Below are positions 36,960 to 50,404 of a DNA stretch of 64,000 nucleotides, in pieces. This DNA comes from Hymenolepis diminuta. Its lineage: Eukaryota > Platyhelminthes > Cestoda > Cyclophyllidea > Hymenolepididae. The first letter of the stretch is position 1; the number at the start of each line of letters is the position of its first letter. Under the pieces are notes generated by a model. The model was not told the origin of the DNA, did not search any database, and saw only the letters and a list, made by a program, of their open reading frames with translations. The DNA is taken from assembly GCA_900708905.1 (NCBI GenBank), contig CAADRB010000013.1:1831003-1895002 (forward strand), given 5' to 3'. The translations under genes and the position numbers were made by a program.

Positions 36960-39900
36960 CGTAACGTAAAGGAAATCCAACATATAGACTTTATCAGAAT
37001 TGAAGTTTTTGTTGTGGAAAAATATTCATTAATATTATCTTACAAAAGAAATCTCAAACTCTTGAAACACCTGACTGGATTTCCGAGTCAGGCAGAAAAA
37101 AATGTTTTTTAAATGGACATTACATTTAGTGAGGCCTTTTTCCCCGGTATTTTCCGGGAGAAATGTTGAACTGATGACTTATGTAAAAATCAGACCCTTT
37201 TATCGAATATGTCATTTTTTTGTCATTTAAAATCTCTTCAGTTTAAAATAAATTCAAGCAAGTTGTTAAAAACTCCTCTTTTATTAAACAAATTATTTAT
37301 TTTTCAATGGAAATATTTGTGGATATGCAATTAGAGTATCTGTTTTTCCTCTTGCATTAGGAAGAAGAATTAGTTTAAATAAATCTAAATTTAACGTTAG
37401 TTTGTTGTGTTTGTTTAAAAAAAGGATCGCTTTTGATAGGTCTTGAATTTTTTAGTCCCCTTAACCACAAGGATTCCATAAAATAGAGACTTTGGAAGGA
37501 GAACTGCGCAGTTTTCATGACTTATTCAGAGAATGAATAAATTGGCATTTGACGGCTTCATTCTTTGTTATAAATTCTATAAAGCATGTAAGGTGATTGG
37601 AATTTTTGAGTGAAAAAGTTCCTCATGGTCTAAAACATTCAATACCAACGAATTCCTGTTTGCATTAGACTTGAGTTTTCAGGAGAAATGGTTCCCTTCT
37701 ATTTGATTTTTTATCTTTCCTTTCACAATAAGGTCAATTTCTTTGGAAATTAAACGAATGCTTAAAGTTGGTCAATCTGGAAGAAGCCTGACTCCTGCCT
37801 TTATATTTTCAAGCTGTTATCTGGTTGAAAATTAATCTATCACTTTCTAAAGGCACTTATCCTACATTTTAAGATCTACTTTACCGATTGGTTTGCTTAC
37901 CCAGTCAAATTTTGAATAGATTTATAAATTTTGAATAATTTTTGAGTTAAATTAAGTTAAGATATTCAGGCTCAATGTCCTAATATTGATTTTCAACATT
38001 GCCGCTCTAAAGGCATTTTATTAAAAGAACGATTTGATGTGGACTAACATATCTCTGGCGTTTGCATCGTTTATCTTAGGAAGCTGCTATTTACGAGGAC
38101 AGCAACATTCAACAAAGCTTTCCAAACTCCTGACTACTTTATTTAGTCAAGTTCGCTGGAGCTGAGAAAAAATAGGTTGGGCAAATATAGGATATCAACC
38201 TCATGAGGACCGTATAATCCCAAAAAAGGAGGATCAGAATGAAGAAGGAAAAAGAATGAAATGAACTAGAGAAAAAAATTATGAGGCAAATTTTTCTGAT
38301 ACAGAGAATTTTTCGGAGCAGGGTATAAATAATGAAATAAGCTGAATATGTTGCATTTTATGCTTTAACTCCAGCAAGAAATAAAAGCAACAGAGGGAAT
38401 GAATTTGGATTCGCACAGATTTGAAATAATTATAATTATTGATCTGAAGAATTATTTAAAAACAATATTACACAATATACAATTTTTTACACAAAGATTT
38501 TTTTATTTTGGATTTCTCTCTTCTTTACTTTATCAAGATTCAAATCGGCAGTGAGTGAGCATCAATCATCTCCTCCCTCCAAAATCAAATTCATTAAATT
38601 AAAATTTAAATTTCAAATAAAAATTTAATGCATATTTAATAATAAATTAACTCATTGAGCCCTTTTTGTTCCTTAGCTGGTAACATCGCATTAAAACAAA
38701 ATTTAGATCTGTTCAGTTTGGTTATTTCCACTTTAGCTTTATCTCAGTGTCCGATGTATTTAGGCGGCACATTTACTTCAAATAAGGTAAACATTCGATA
38801 ACTTCCATTAAATTTATTTCTGCCCTAGGGAAAGTGAATTCGAAATATAATAACCTTCTTCAGAGTATTCCATGTCTTAATATTCTTCCTGGTAGATTTC
38901 TTTGAAAAAAACGGTTGATCTTTCTCTCAAACGACCTGCTCGGTAATATGGACATCATTAATCATTCTCTCTAAGGGGTAAAAACTTCTGAATATTCGAG
39001 TAATTGCAAGACCAAATCATTTAATATTAACACCCACTGAATAGTCAAATGTACTCTATCTGTTAATGGTTAATAAATATCTCCTGAAATACTTGTTCAC
39101 ATTTTAGAGAGATTTGGAGATTTTTGATATTCTCTGCTGCTTGAGGAATCGGTCCTCAATTTTTCCTCAAGATATTTTTTGTATCTCACGGTAATGTAAA
39201 TATTTTCTAAGCGAACTAATTTTTGCGTCATTATGTATACTTGAAATGGGTGTCATTACTCGAACTGACTCCCTTTTCTTGTAGGATATTTATCATCAAA
39301 TATACTGATCGTTTTTGCGTTGACTCAAATTCTGCTCGTGTAATCCCACGCACTTCAATTTTAGATCACGCTCCTCTTTCAACACCACAAACTAAGCCTC
39401 TTTTCGTTATTCTTTTGCTTCCCAAAATTTTGTTTCTTGTCCTCCAGCTCAATCAAGTTCCAATCACTGCTGTATAATGTATTCTAGTTCGCTTTTAGCT
39501 CTCCATTCTTTCCCTGGAAACGGTGGTAACATACCATCAAACATTCCAAAGTCAATACATTATCAAATTTTGTATTTTATCTACAAGTCAGTGACCAAAC
39601 CAAGTGGTATAATCTTAATTTTCTTTTAATTTTGGTCTTGAGATAATTTTATAATTCAAATCTAATTTGGCGCGAATAAATTAGGTCATCTTTGTTTATT
39701 TTGTTTCATCTATTCAAATGCCGTGCTTTTGAGCTTTTAATAGATGATCATTTTATTCAAATTCAGATATTTTTAGAGAAAAATTAAATTAAAATATTAT
39801 TTTAATTTTTCAAATAATAATACTGTCGAAGGATATTCATTTTTAATAAAATTGATATTAATGTACAATGACGACTCGTTTTCGCTTACAGGGAACAAAG

Positions 39901-40740
39901 CAGCTCAGTTAATTTCATTTAAACAACCACTTACAACTCTTCAAATAATAGATTTATATTTCAACTAAATTTTCCTATTTTGATGATTCTCGTCGTTTTA
40001 TAAAAAGGCGAATGAACGCTACCAACGCAAAGCTCCAGGAACGACTAGACACTTGTGTATTTATAACATAATATTTAATTATTTAATAAATGAAATATGA
40101 CTTTACCATTTAAATGAATTTCTAAAATTTCACGCAGGACTCAAGTTTTTCAGCTTGTTGAATTCTGATGACTCCTAAACAGCACGGTATCCTAATTGTA
40201 TGAAATAAGTTATGAGTTTATAATTACTAGCCAGATCATGAACCATCGCTCCGAATTTATTTAAAAATTCACTCCACTTTATTCGTCTACATTTTAAACT
40301 TTGTCAAATTATCTAATTTCTTAATATGGAGATTTGATCTGTTCTATCTTTAGTATAAATTTTCGATTTTCTCCCTTTTTTTAACTGTTTCAGCTTTGCT
40401 TCACCATTTTTTGAATTTTCTTCCAAATTTACGGAGGAATGACACAAAATTAATTTGCTTTTGCTTACCGAACTTCTTCTACTTTCTTTCTTTTACTTAA
40501 AATGTAAACGGATAAGATCTTGGCAACTTCAGCCCATCATAGACCGCCTATTTTTAAGTTGTAGCATTGCAAAATGTGTATAAAATCCTGTATCAAGTAA
40601 ACTGTCAGTTAATAAAAGAAGCGAGTTTGGAAAATAAATATTTTATAGTTGTTTTAATACTTTCTCTGAATAATAAACGAAGCGCCTATTTAATATATTA
40701 ATTAGTCTAAGTGCCAGAGATAAAATCATTAACTTGTAGT
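36960..40740. other. AT-rich, no gene recognised
   Basis: Very low G+C. The longest open frame (39223-39477 plus) follows a TTGTAG string but shows no motif. I see nothing that supports a gene. Confidence 0.4.
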
Positions 40741-41207
40741 GGCAGAGTCACCAGTTTGTAGAGGGTCACCAGCTTGTATCGGCAGATGGCTAACAGTAAA
40801 TGAAAGAAAAAGAACACTGAGGATAGCATTGACCAGGTTGCATTGAACAAAACTCAGTACAGAGTCTCAAGGGAAAATAGAGAATTGGAGGAGGAGGATT
40901 GAGCTATGGAAGAGGCGTTGGACGAGCTAGGGTCCCTTGGTGTCTGTGTTTGTGTGTGTCTGATGGAGGCTATTTATAATCGACACTTTGGGCGAGGACA
41001 TGCATAAGGATATAACTGTATGCGTGCTTTAATTGGTCGGGACGATTGTAGGAAAAGGAAGGACCAGTGCAGACGGGACTGATTGATAGCGGGTCCGACC
41101 ATGCGGTGTCTGCTACTATCGTCAGAGATATGCTTACCTTTTCCGATGGATGAGAAATGGGCCAGTTGAGGACACACGATATTTGTCTATGGAGTGCTTG
41201 GGTCACA
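40741..41207 (-). mobile_element. candidate solo LTR with adjoining primer-binding-site-like sequence
   Basis: Read on the minus strand: TGTGACCCAAGCAC at 41207, a GATTATAAATAG TATA box near 40975, a C/A- and C/T-rich leader, and an end at GCCGATACA (40775). Directly after come two copies of CTGGTGAC(C/T)CT (40774-40741), like a primer-binding site. The block is much less AT-rich than its flanks. No second LTR or coding region of a retrotransposon is present. Confidence 0.5.
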
Positions 41208-41694
41208 CGAAAGGTTAAAAGTTTACAGACATTTCTATAAAGACAAGATAATCAAATTTGGTGATGATTAGAGGTGATGTAAGATAAGTATTTCAGAGAA
41301 GAGAGGATTCATCCTTCAAACTTGCTACTGATCTCAGTATTATGCATGAGCTATATAAGGTTAGGAATTAAAGATGGTTAGTAACAGATAATAAAAGATT
41401 TAAAGATCAAGTGTTGTTCAATTTCCATTTCACTTATTCAGAAAACATTAACTCAAATATTTTCCACTTTTCTATTTATTAGAGATTCCGATCAATAATA
41501 ACTGACCCCATTGCTTGAGAATAAACTGTAGTGACTCATTTTCGATCTCGAAGCTCCCTCTTAATATCTAACTTAACAACAAATTACCTAACATAATGTA
41601 AGATTAACTTTAAATAAAAACTTTATTTTTAACAATTTCATGAAATCTCAAACCCTTTCAATCCGAGGCAATCATTAGAGTTAATCTCAGCCAC

Positions 41695-41880
41695 TTTCAT
41701 CCCTCTTCTTCTTTAGGTCGAGTTGGCAAAGCTCTTTCGTTTTCATAAAAAAGTATGAAGTGAAGAGGCAGTTAAGTAGTAATGCTAATCACACTAAACT
41801 ACCGTTGGAAAGTTTTACCAGCCATAATTCCCGCTTAATGAAAACGAATCTTTAATTTCTTTAGTCAAACATCTATCACT
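41695..41880 (+). repeat. PTCD1-LSM8 intergenic block, copy 4
   Basis: TCATCCCTCTTCTTCTTTAG, then AGGCAGTTAAGTAGTAATGC with CTAATCACACTAAA, then CCCGCTTAATGAAAACGAAT match 8061-8245 in order. The core at 41771-41793 lies 11,208 bases after the copy-3 core. Confidence 0.65.
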
Positions 41881-41899
41881 GTTTGGAGGTTTTGGCGTA

Positions 41900-43870
41900 A
41901 ATCTTCATGAATATAATATTTACCAATATTTTATTAAAATTACTGATGTCACTTGACATTCCCAGATTGAAATCAAATTTGAATAATTTAATAAGTAAAA
42001 AAACCAAAATATCATTTTTTTCCGCGAGGATGGAGACTAACCATTAAATCAATATTAATGAATTTGAATTTTAAAGTCGAGTAAAACAAATCTCTTTGAA
42101 TGTGCTCATTTTACACATTTAAATACCCTTATCTTCCCCCTTTCTCTGTTATTTGACTGAAATTTGAATTATATTTGGTTATCATATTCGAATTAAGATC
42201 TACATTTTTTGGCAATAGCAAATAAAATTGGAACTCTTCTTCCCTCTTTTATCATTTAGAAGACGGTTTCAATTCTGTTTAAAGCTAATGATTTTAACTG
42301 CGGTTGCAGAGTTTATTTTGTGATTCGGAGCTTGGAGTTTGCGAATAAAATGTCACAATGCAGGTACAGAGGAATTCTACAAGTGGAAGGAGGATTGTTC
42401 ACTTTCCTGTTGCCAATAAAATTAGTTTTTCAAAATAATTTTATTGAAGATATCATTAGGGATCATTCAGACTCAAAACGTAGACATTGCGTGATCTAAT
42501 GGTGCGAAAAAACTTAATTCACTAGGGCTTACTAACCAATTAATAAATTAAATCCGTTAATTCCCTTTGCCTAAGTGGTTTTCCGGGAAATTAATTTAAT
42601 TAACTTAGAATATTTAAATGGAAATTTCAATATACGTAGCAGAGAAGAATTTATTTGTTTATTTATTAAAAAATTAAAGAGGAAGAAAACGATGGATATT
42701 GACATTACGCATTATTTATCAATTTTGAAAGTACTACTGCTGATGAGAAAATTCATTTTATTCGTTCTAAAAACAATACTTGCTGTAGAGCAACAATCTG
42801 TTTTCATATTATTTTTATTCAACTTTATGCGGGGAAGGAATGATACCTCAAGTAATATTTATATTTCTTCTAAATTGGGAGCACTTTTTTATTTTCTTTT
42901 GTAAAAATTGCCATTTTGGGAATTTAATTAGGAATAGTTTAGCATTTTTTTGTCTTACAACCTTTAGAGGTAGTTAGGCTTTGAACGCCAACTAGATTAT
43001 ACCGTATCACGGCATTCAAGCCCTTTTCCTTAGTAAATCAGGAATTTTATTTCTTTTGTATTGAATATACCGATCGAATATAAAATTGATTTTACACTTC
43101 GGATTAATCAAAAAATGATGTTAAACTACGTTTTAATCAGTGGAGGGGACCGACAGTAAGTCCCGTAAGACATGAGGCGGAAAAGGTATTTTTGGGGGCG
43201 TAAAAACTCTGAAAGTGTTGTGCTACTTCTATTCTCATATAAAGTGGTACAATTTTATTATTGTATTCTAGTAAAAATTTTATTTCATATAATCTGTTTA
43301 GTATGTCGAATATGATTCCAGTCAAAGACAAACTGTGTAAAATCAGCGAGAAAAAACATTATTTTTATGTCACAAACGTACCATTAACTGGCATAATAAA
43401 ATTAGGCCAGTGCAATAAAACTACGATTATCAATGTTTAAAATATAGGGCGTCTAGATGTACCAGGTTAAATGCACGTCGAGTGAAATGATTTTACTTGA
43501 ATATTACAGACATTGGTCACAATTTGGATCAAACGAAATGTAAAGGGTGATAAGAGGGCGACAAATCAAAGCTCAAATAGGCAGGATTTATTGTTTTCCT
43601 GAGCTGAATAATTCCCGCAGGTTACCTCTGGAGTCGCCGGACTGGGTAAATGCCGCTCTATCAAGATGATAGCTAGACAATTTTTTGACACAACACCGTT
43701 GTCAGACAAGCGGTGTTTTAATTTGAAAACTTCTAAGCTATGAAGTCGACTTATGATCGTTTAGAATCATTTGTTAGGTGCTTTTGGAGTAAATAAATCC
43801 TCTCTTATCTCCCTTCAATTTCAAGGCAACTACAGTTAGTGATATCTGATGGACAGATAGACGGATTTAA
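41900..43870. other. AT-rich, no gene recognised
   Basis: Where an LSM8 copy 4 might be expected, no exon can be recognised. A G+C-richer patch at 43,490-43,720 may be a repeat but has no partner in the window. Confidence 0.4.
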
Positions 43871-43877
43871 ATTATGA

Positions 43878-44056
43878 TTGTAAATAGCGCATAATATAAA
43901 TTGACCTATCGAAACGAAAACGTACGTCTTGTGTTGATACAGCGGTTTGGATCATTTTGGATTGTGGTGTCGTCGGGTCGTGTTCGTAACTAGTGCAATA
44001 TCTCAGGGAATCTGAGAGTCGGTTACGGTATCCTACAGAAGAGAGCAGATTATAAC
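43878..44056 (+). repeat. 179-bp dispersed element, copy 2
   Basis: Same 179-base length as the 31555 copy. Begins TTGTAAATAGCGCATAATAT and ends GCAGATTATAAC. GTGGTGTCGTCGGGTCGTG and GAGAGTCGGTTACGGTATCC are identical to copy 1. Confidence 0.8.
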
Positions 44057-44259
44057 ATTTAATCATGCACTAAATTTGACATATTAAATAAAGCCTCACT
44101 GAAGACTCAAAATCAAAATTTTATGTCAAAATATGATAAAATAACTCAACAAACACCGTTCTGCTTTAACTAGACTTCAACAATCATATTAATTCCCCTT
44201 CCCTGTTCCACCTTTTTGTACCCAGAAGGTATCAATTTAATGCAAATTCTGCTTGGTGC

Positions 44260-44690
44260 TTAGATATTATTTAAATTGCTATTAACAGCCGATCAATGAG
44301 GACATCTCAGAGATGGAGTATCACAGCACAAAAATGATTTGGAGATGCATTTATTTCATCTTTGTGGGTAATTATTATTATCTAAATTAAAAAAATTATT
44401 AAAAATTATAACTGTGCCAAGAAACTGACATCAGATAATAGTGATAAATGAAAAGGAATCAAAAAAATGTTGAGAGTAACTTCAAGGTATCAGAGTGGTT
44501 AATTTTATTTCATTTTTGAGATTGAGTTACACAATATTTACAAATGAGCTGGTGAAATTTTACAATTCATCCTCCAAATTGCAGAAAATGCTTGTCTACG
44601 ATGTTTAGTACCTCCAACTCGGTATTATTTTATCAAGAGAGGCTGGTTCTCTCGCTTTATTTTCAAATTTTGTCCAATGGGAGAGAAGAT
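44260..44690 (+). pseudogene. PTCD1 intron sequence, further diverged copy
   Basis: From GATAAATGAAAAGGAATCAA (44,442) through TTATTTCATTTTTGAG to CCTCCAAATTGCAGAAAATG, the sequence follows 14,391-14,560 (GATAAATGGAAGGAGATCAA, TTATTTCATTAGATTTTTGG, CCCCTGAATTGCTGAACAAT). No exon copy could be identified downstream. Confidence 0.5.
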
Positions 44691-44699
44691 GAATGTTCT

Positions 44700-47560
44700 T
44701 CGATACGTAGTAGTTCACAGAACAGAAAACCGGAGAGCCGGTAACTAAAATCTAAATTTATATGCAAATTATCACATCAAGCAGATGTGTTTTCAATTTC
44801 AGAAATTAATGCCAAAATAACTTTTATTGACAGGAATAACAGTAATGAGGTTGGAGAACTTCAATAAGAGTATTACCTGAATGTGTCAAATGTTTCGACC
44901 AATTCTGAATCAGTTGACAGCCATGACTCCTTTTAAAATAGTGAAAAATAAGGCATTTCACAGATTCCGCCGTTTTGTCTTGAGTGAATTAATGAATCGG
45001 GTTTTTTATAAAAATAAATTTGTTGACATTTTTTCGTCTAGCAGTCTGCTTTCAGTTTGTTATCTTGATTGCTAGTCCCCAGGTATCAGCATTTCACAAC
45101 ATTCTTACTTTTAATCTACTTCAATAAGTTATCATAAATTTTAAACAGTAGTATAATAAAATAAGATACCGTGAGGAAAGTTTTTCATAGAATATGAATC
45201 AAATCTCGCGCTTGAATTTATAATTAAACAAAAACTACCTACTCTAAACTAAACTACTCTACTCTGGTAATCGTGACTACTAATTTGACTGGCAGTCAAG
45301 GAGATGAATAGCACCACTCAAATTTTCAAAACTTGGAGCAGAGAACTGCCTAGAAGTGAATATTTCACAGTCCCAATCCAAACTTTACATGAATTAACTG
45401 TTTTTACGTCCACCCTTTATACTTTACTAAACTTTACCTACTACTCTACAATAGTTGCATCTCCACAATGTGAAAGTGTTATGTTTTTGAATGGCGACCG
45501 GTTATTTTAACGATAAAATGTTATTAAAACAGTTGGCTTTTGAGGGACATATAAGAACATTTTGTCTCCGTAACCAATGAAAGAAATAAAACGAGTTTGA
45601 AGTTGAAGATAGCTTTACATAAAATAAAATTTAATTTAATATAATATTAAGAATTTTACTTAACGAATATTTATTTAAATTGCCTTATTAAATATTATGC
45701 ACTTTGAATTCTGCTTCGGCTTATTTACTAAGGTCAAATTTTCATGAATTTCTTTGTATTGCTCCAATTAAAAGGCATTTATCGATATGTTGAAATACCT
45801 CTTGGTCGAGTGCCCTCTAAATTTGTTATAAATGGAATTACTGGTCTAAGAATTTTGTTTAAATTACCGCCCTAAGTTTAAAAATCCGCGCTGTTTATGA
45901 TAAACCGTGCTAAGTGAAAGTTGTTATCTCTTTTTGCCCTTTGCACCTTTAAAAGTGAAGACTTTTATCAGTCTCGTAATCAAGTGCTTTAATTAAAGTG
46001 GAGTACTCTCATGGAGTGGCTGCAATGCAAAAATCTCGATAAAGTTTGCCCTCACTCTGATTGGTTATTTTGAACGTGTAGCAATGAGCGGGCACCCTTG
46101 GATTTGCTGTTTTTCCCATTTTGTACAGAATGCGGTATCTGTCAGTATTCCTTGTATATTAATTTGTAACTGAGGTAATTAGTTTATTAACGTAGTGTTA
46201 CCAAAAGTAGTGGGAAAATTTTAATTTTCTGTCCTCCAGAGAACATTGAAGCAATTCATCTCAGCGCTGAGAAAGCATTACTGAGTTGAAGCAGCCGATG
46301 GAAAACTTAAATTACTAATGGCGCTAGTAAAAGGAGTGGTTGTACCGGTGACTTATCATCTGTATCCATCTTTTTATTATAAGAGTATTAAATATACTAT
46401 TCGGATAATCGGAAGCACAGCAACAGAAGCGGGGAAATAAATTGAGGAAGAAAAGACTGATTTTGTTCACAATAATTGCCATTTTCTTTTCAGAACTGCA
46501 CAAAAACACGTGCAGTTGCTATTAAAAGTGATCTCTTGAGAAATTTTTCACTGCATCCTTTTTCAAAATTGAAAACCCTCCTTGTCCTTTATAAATGCAA
46601 CCCAACTGGACACTGAGCTCTGAAATTCCTTGCTGATCATTACGTTGTCAACTTGCGAGAGCATTATTTTGCTTTTCGCAGACAACTTTTGTTCGAAAAG
46701 TCTTGCGTCTTTCTTTGTGGTACTCTAAGACCGTAGTAATAATTGAGTTTACGAAGATCTTGATAAGCCTTTGTGTGGAAAGGGGAGAGACATAAGAAAT
46801 ACTTTACTTGATTTTCAAATTTGGCTTATAGAATGTTCTCCTAATTGACAATTTATTACTGAAATTGAAATTTATTTCTGAAATTGAAAACTTTTGATTG
46901 ATTTCTCAAGTAATGACGCGGCATTTTTTACAGTCTTTGGTGTCTGTCAATCGGTTCTTCACTGGTTTTGATCGGTCTAGAAATTCCAAGCCATTCCATC
47001 TCCTTTATTACCAAAAACGCGCTTTCGATGGTAAGGGTTCTACCTGATATTTAGGTGACCGAGTTCACAGGGCAGAGAACTCTGCGATAAAGTTTTATGT
47101 TAACATTCATTTCCCATCCTTGGCACCTTACTTTATCATGAGATTTGATTGAAGTTATTTATTCTACATGTCTACTGGAAAACGTTATTACATTTTATTT
47201 TAAAGACTGAAAGTTGCACCGTGATTGCAAAATGATGGCCGAAGTCTCTCTACGAAATTAAGGATATTTACGTTTTATTCCTGCATTTCGAAAAAGAATC
47301 GAGGGCGTTCGAAAATGTTGACATTCCATCTTTCTGAGTAGGTGCAACTTGAAATTATTCTTTTTCATAGGCATCCGCTGAACTCAAAAGCCCTGCTTGT
47401 ATAATACAGCCATATTTACACTTTAAATGCTAGCTTGCTGTACCTCATTTGATCTCCTCCAAATTAAGCAGGTTTCAAATCTGTGAACGTTAGTTTGCAC
47501 TGGCTTAACATCCAAAAAGTGGATGATGGGAGTTGTACAACTATCCACTTTCTAAACCCG
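44700..47560. other. AT-rich, no gene recognised
   Basis: Open frames here lack motifs and splice support. Confidence 0.4.
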
Positions 47561-47571
47561 CTAAATTTCAG

Positions 47572-50404
47572 ATGTCAGCTTTCTTCCAACATCAGGCATC
47601 TTATGAGCTGGAGCGTAAAATATCTGATCGCGGAATTACAAGAAAATTCAAATATCTGTTCATGAAAACCGGCACAATCAGTCCCAACTGTCATGAAAAT
47701 ATTCTGCAAGAGAAATGAACTTTTCACATATTTTTGTAATGTGCAGTACAAGGAGGCGAGATCGCAACTCAAGCTCCAAAAATATCCACATTTTTCAAAA
47801 TAAAAGACATTTTATTTTGCTCTCCTCCATATTTTATAACTTTAATCGTTTTTAATCGTTTTAAACACTAAATGATCATCTTTGAGCTATTAAATGGACT
47901 TTATAATTTATTACCTTAGAGTCCTAGCGATACTTTAATAAACATTTTGAAAAAAATATTAAATTATATAGATGGTAGCAATGATTTAAACAAATATTAA
48001 AAATGTTTTATTGTAAAGACAAATTGCATTGTATTTTATAAATTTTATTTTACAAATTTTACCAACATACTGAAGACTTAAGGGACTACGGCTGACAGAT
48101 AAGCAACAGTTTGAACTCTCTGGTGCTCTGTCATCCCAAGAAATCATTTCCAGTACCTTCATCGAGGACGTTGTCAAAGGTCCGTTCATTTTTTACCTTA
48201 AATATTTAATTTAAATGACATTGCACACAACCTAATGAGCAATTATTGCTGCATTTAAATAAATATTTAAAAACTATTTTATATCAAAAAAAAAATTTTT
48301 GTCTTCAAAGTAGCTCCAGATCTTCCAAATAAAATAAATGATGATCAGCAATGTCTGTGGAATTCTGCCAAACAACCTCCCACAATTTTAGTACATTTAA
48401 ACAATTAAGTAAAATTTTAAATAAAATATGAAAGAAGTTTTTAAAATTGTTACCATACTGTCGCTGTGAGTAAAATGAAAAAAATATTTTTATTAAAAAG
48501 TATTTTTTATGCCAAATGTTTTTAAATTTGTTTATTAATGTCTTTTGCAAAAGGGTGTATTTATGTAATTGTCTGGAAATTATATTAAATTATCAGAATA
48601 TAATTAAATATTTAATGTAATAAATGTAGGTTTAACTCGATAGATAAACAAACACCAAATGGAAATTTCAGAATTTTTATCACCTCCCGATCTTCAATAA
48701 AATTTTTTACAAATCAATAATTTTGAATTCAAACATTTTGCCTTAAAAAAACAAAAATTTTTATTTTAGAAAGAATTTGTATGCTTTCATTATTATTATC
48801 TTAGGCTAGCAACACTTATAATTAAAACTGCTTTTATTTTCTTTGATATTATTGGCCCATGCGCTAACGAATTGAAGCCCGCCAATTATTTTAACAAAAT
48901 TTACTAATAAATGAAATTAAAGTTTACCCTCTACGATACGAAGTGTAACTTTAGAATTTTCGCAATTGTGGTAGATTATAACTGCCGACTTAGTCTGAAC
49001 GCCCATGATAATGCAAGAATTTCAAAAATCTTTGCTCAGACTCGGTGAATACTGTAGAAAATAGAATGTGAGAACCCTGAATGAGTGTAAAGGTGGGAGA
49101 AAAACGTACGCGTGAATATCCGTTTATATTGAGCAAAAACCAGTTCTTTAAATGAAACGGAGACGGATAATAACCTTTGATCTGAACTTTTCAAGTGGAG
49201 TGAAGTACCAGTAGATGATTACCAACTTTACTTCTTTGATAATCATTGGCAGGACAGAAACTTTATGATCCAATTTTGGGAGAGTGCTGAATTTAAAAAT
49301 CACGGATAATGAGATTTGAATTTTGGAACGTGAACGAAATATTTATTAAATAATATATTAGCTTAATCAAAAAAACTGAACAAAACAGCATTCTTTGGTT
49401 CCTCGATGTTGTTGTCAAGATCTTGCTTAATTTCCACTCCATCATTGTTGGATTTTCTGGCAACCGATATGACTTTTTACCAAAATTTTAAAAAATTTAA
49501 ACTTTTTGTTTTACTTGAGCAATAATATTTAAGAAACAAAGTATCACAAACTTATTCTTAAGGCAAATCATATAATTTGAGACTGATTTCCATAAAATTG
49601 AAAAAAATTGACAAATCCGTGGGGTTGTGATTTAATGAAAGACATCTGGAAATGCTGGTAACAGTTTGAACGTTGGGAACTTCTCCAGATCCAGGGCTCA
49701 CGTCCCTTGTTCGGTTTTACAAATATACCCTCTGACGTCATTGAGGTGTGCAATGTTGAACTCAGGAAATATGCATATTACAAAGACTCCGATGCAGCTA
49801 TCATTTAAAAAAAGCTAAATTTAGTTTTGTTAAGGGAATATTCAACCTAAAATATAATACTAATAATATAATAATATTGTTCTGTAAATATGAAATAACT
49901 TTATAGAATGCTTCATGAAAATAACATCCAGATGTGTGATGTTTGATGGAAATTTAATGTGACTTTTCAAATTTAATGATTATTAAATTAATTCAAATGT
50001 TTGGAAAATATTTTCAAATTTTATAGATTACTTAAAAGTTCCCAATTATAATATCGTGATCAAATAACTTTGAGCTCAAAGCATTCTGCATTCCTTCCCA
50101 CACCTATTAAGAGAATTGTTATCAATGAGTAATTTGAGTAGAGGAGATATTCTGGAGAAAATTCTGAGTTTTCCCAAACATATCACTGTGGGAGGTGCAC
50201 ATGGGTATTGTTCTTGTGACCTTAACTGATCAGAGGTACGCAGTGACTGGCGTAAAAAGTGTTTCTGCATCACGAAGTGTATCTAAGTGTATGGGGAAAG
50301 CCACGGAGGAATTCAAGGCACTTCAAGAATTAAGATTATTATCTAAACGGTGGTTTCAAATTATTACCCAACCTCCTTTTTACTTATTATCTAATTACAA
50401 ATAG
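47572..50404 (+). pseudogene. unrecognised, probably broken, multi-exon gene
   Basis: Four coding-like blocks on the plus strand stand out from AT-rich flanks. Block 1 at 47572-47718 follows AAATTTCAG and encodes SAFFQHQASYELERKISD...CHENILQEK, then stops. Block 2 at 48092-48182 encodes LTDKQQFELSGALSSQ...FIEDVVKG. Block 3 at 49665-49808 follows GGTAACAG and encodes FERWELLQIQGSRPLFGF...ELRKYAYYKDSDAAII, then stops. Block 4 at 50074-50404 encodes ILHSFPHLLRELLSMSNL...FPKHITVGGAHG, then with a frame change VLVTLTDQRYAVTG...EEFKALQEL. Blocks 1 and 3 have no usable GT donor before their stops, and block 4 needs a frameshift, so I lean to a pseudogene. A partial relative of block 2 is at 35.33 kb. 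I cannot assign a family or be certain the blocks belong to one gene. Confidence 0.4.

Noticed and set aside
42575..42904. 109-codon open frame
   Set aside because: Same reason: AT-driven composition, no domain, no conserved start context.
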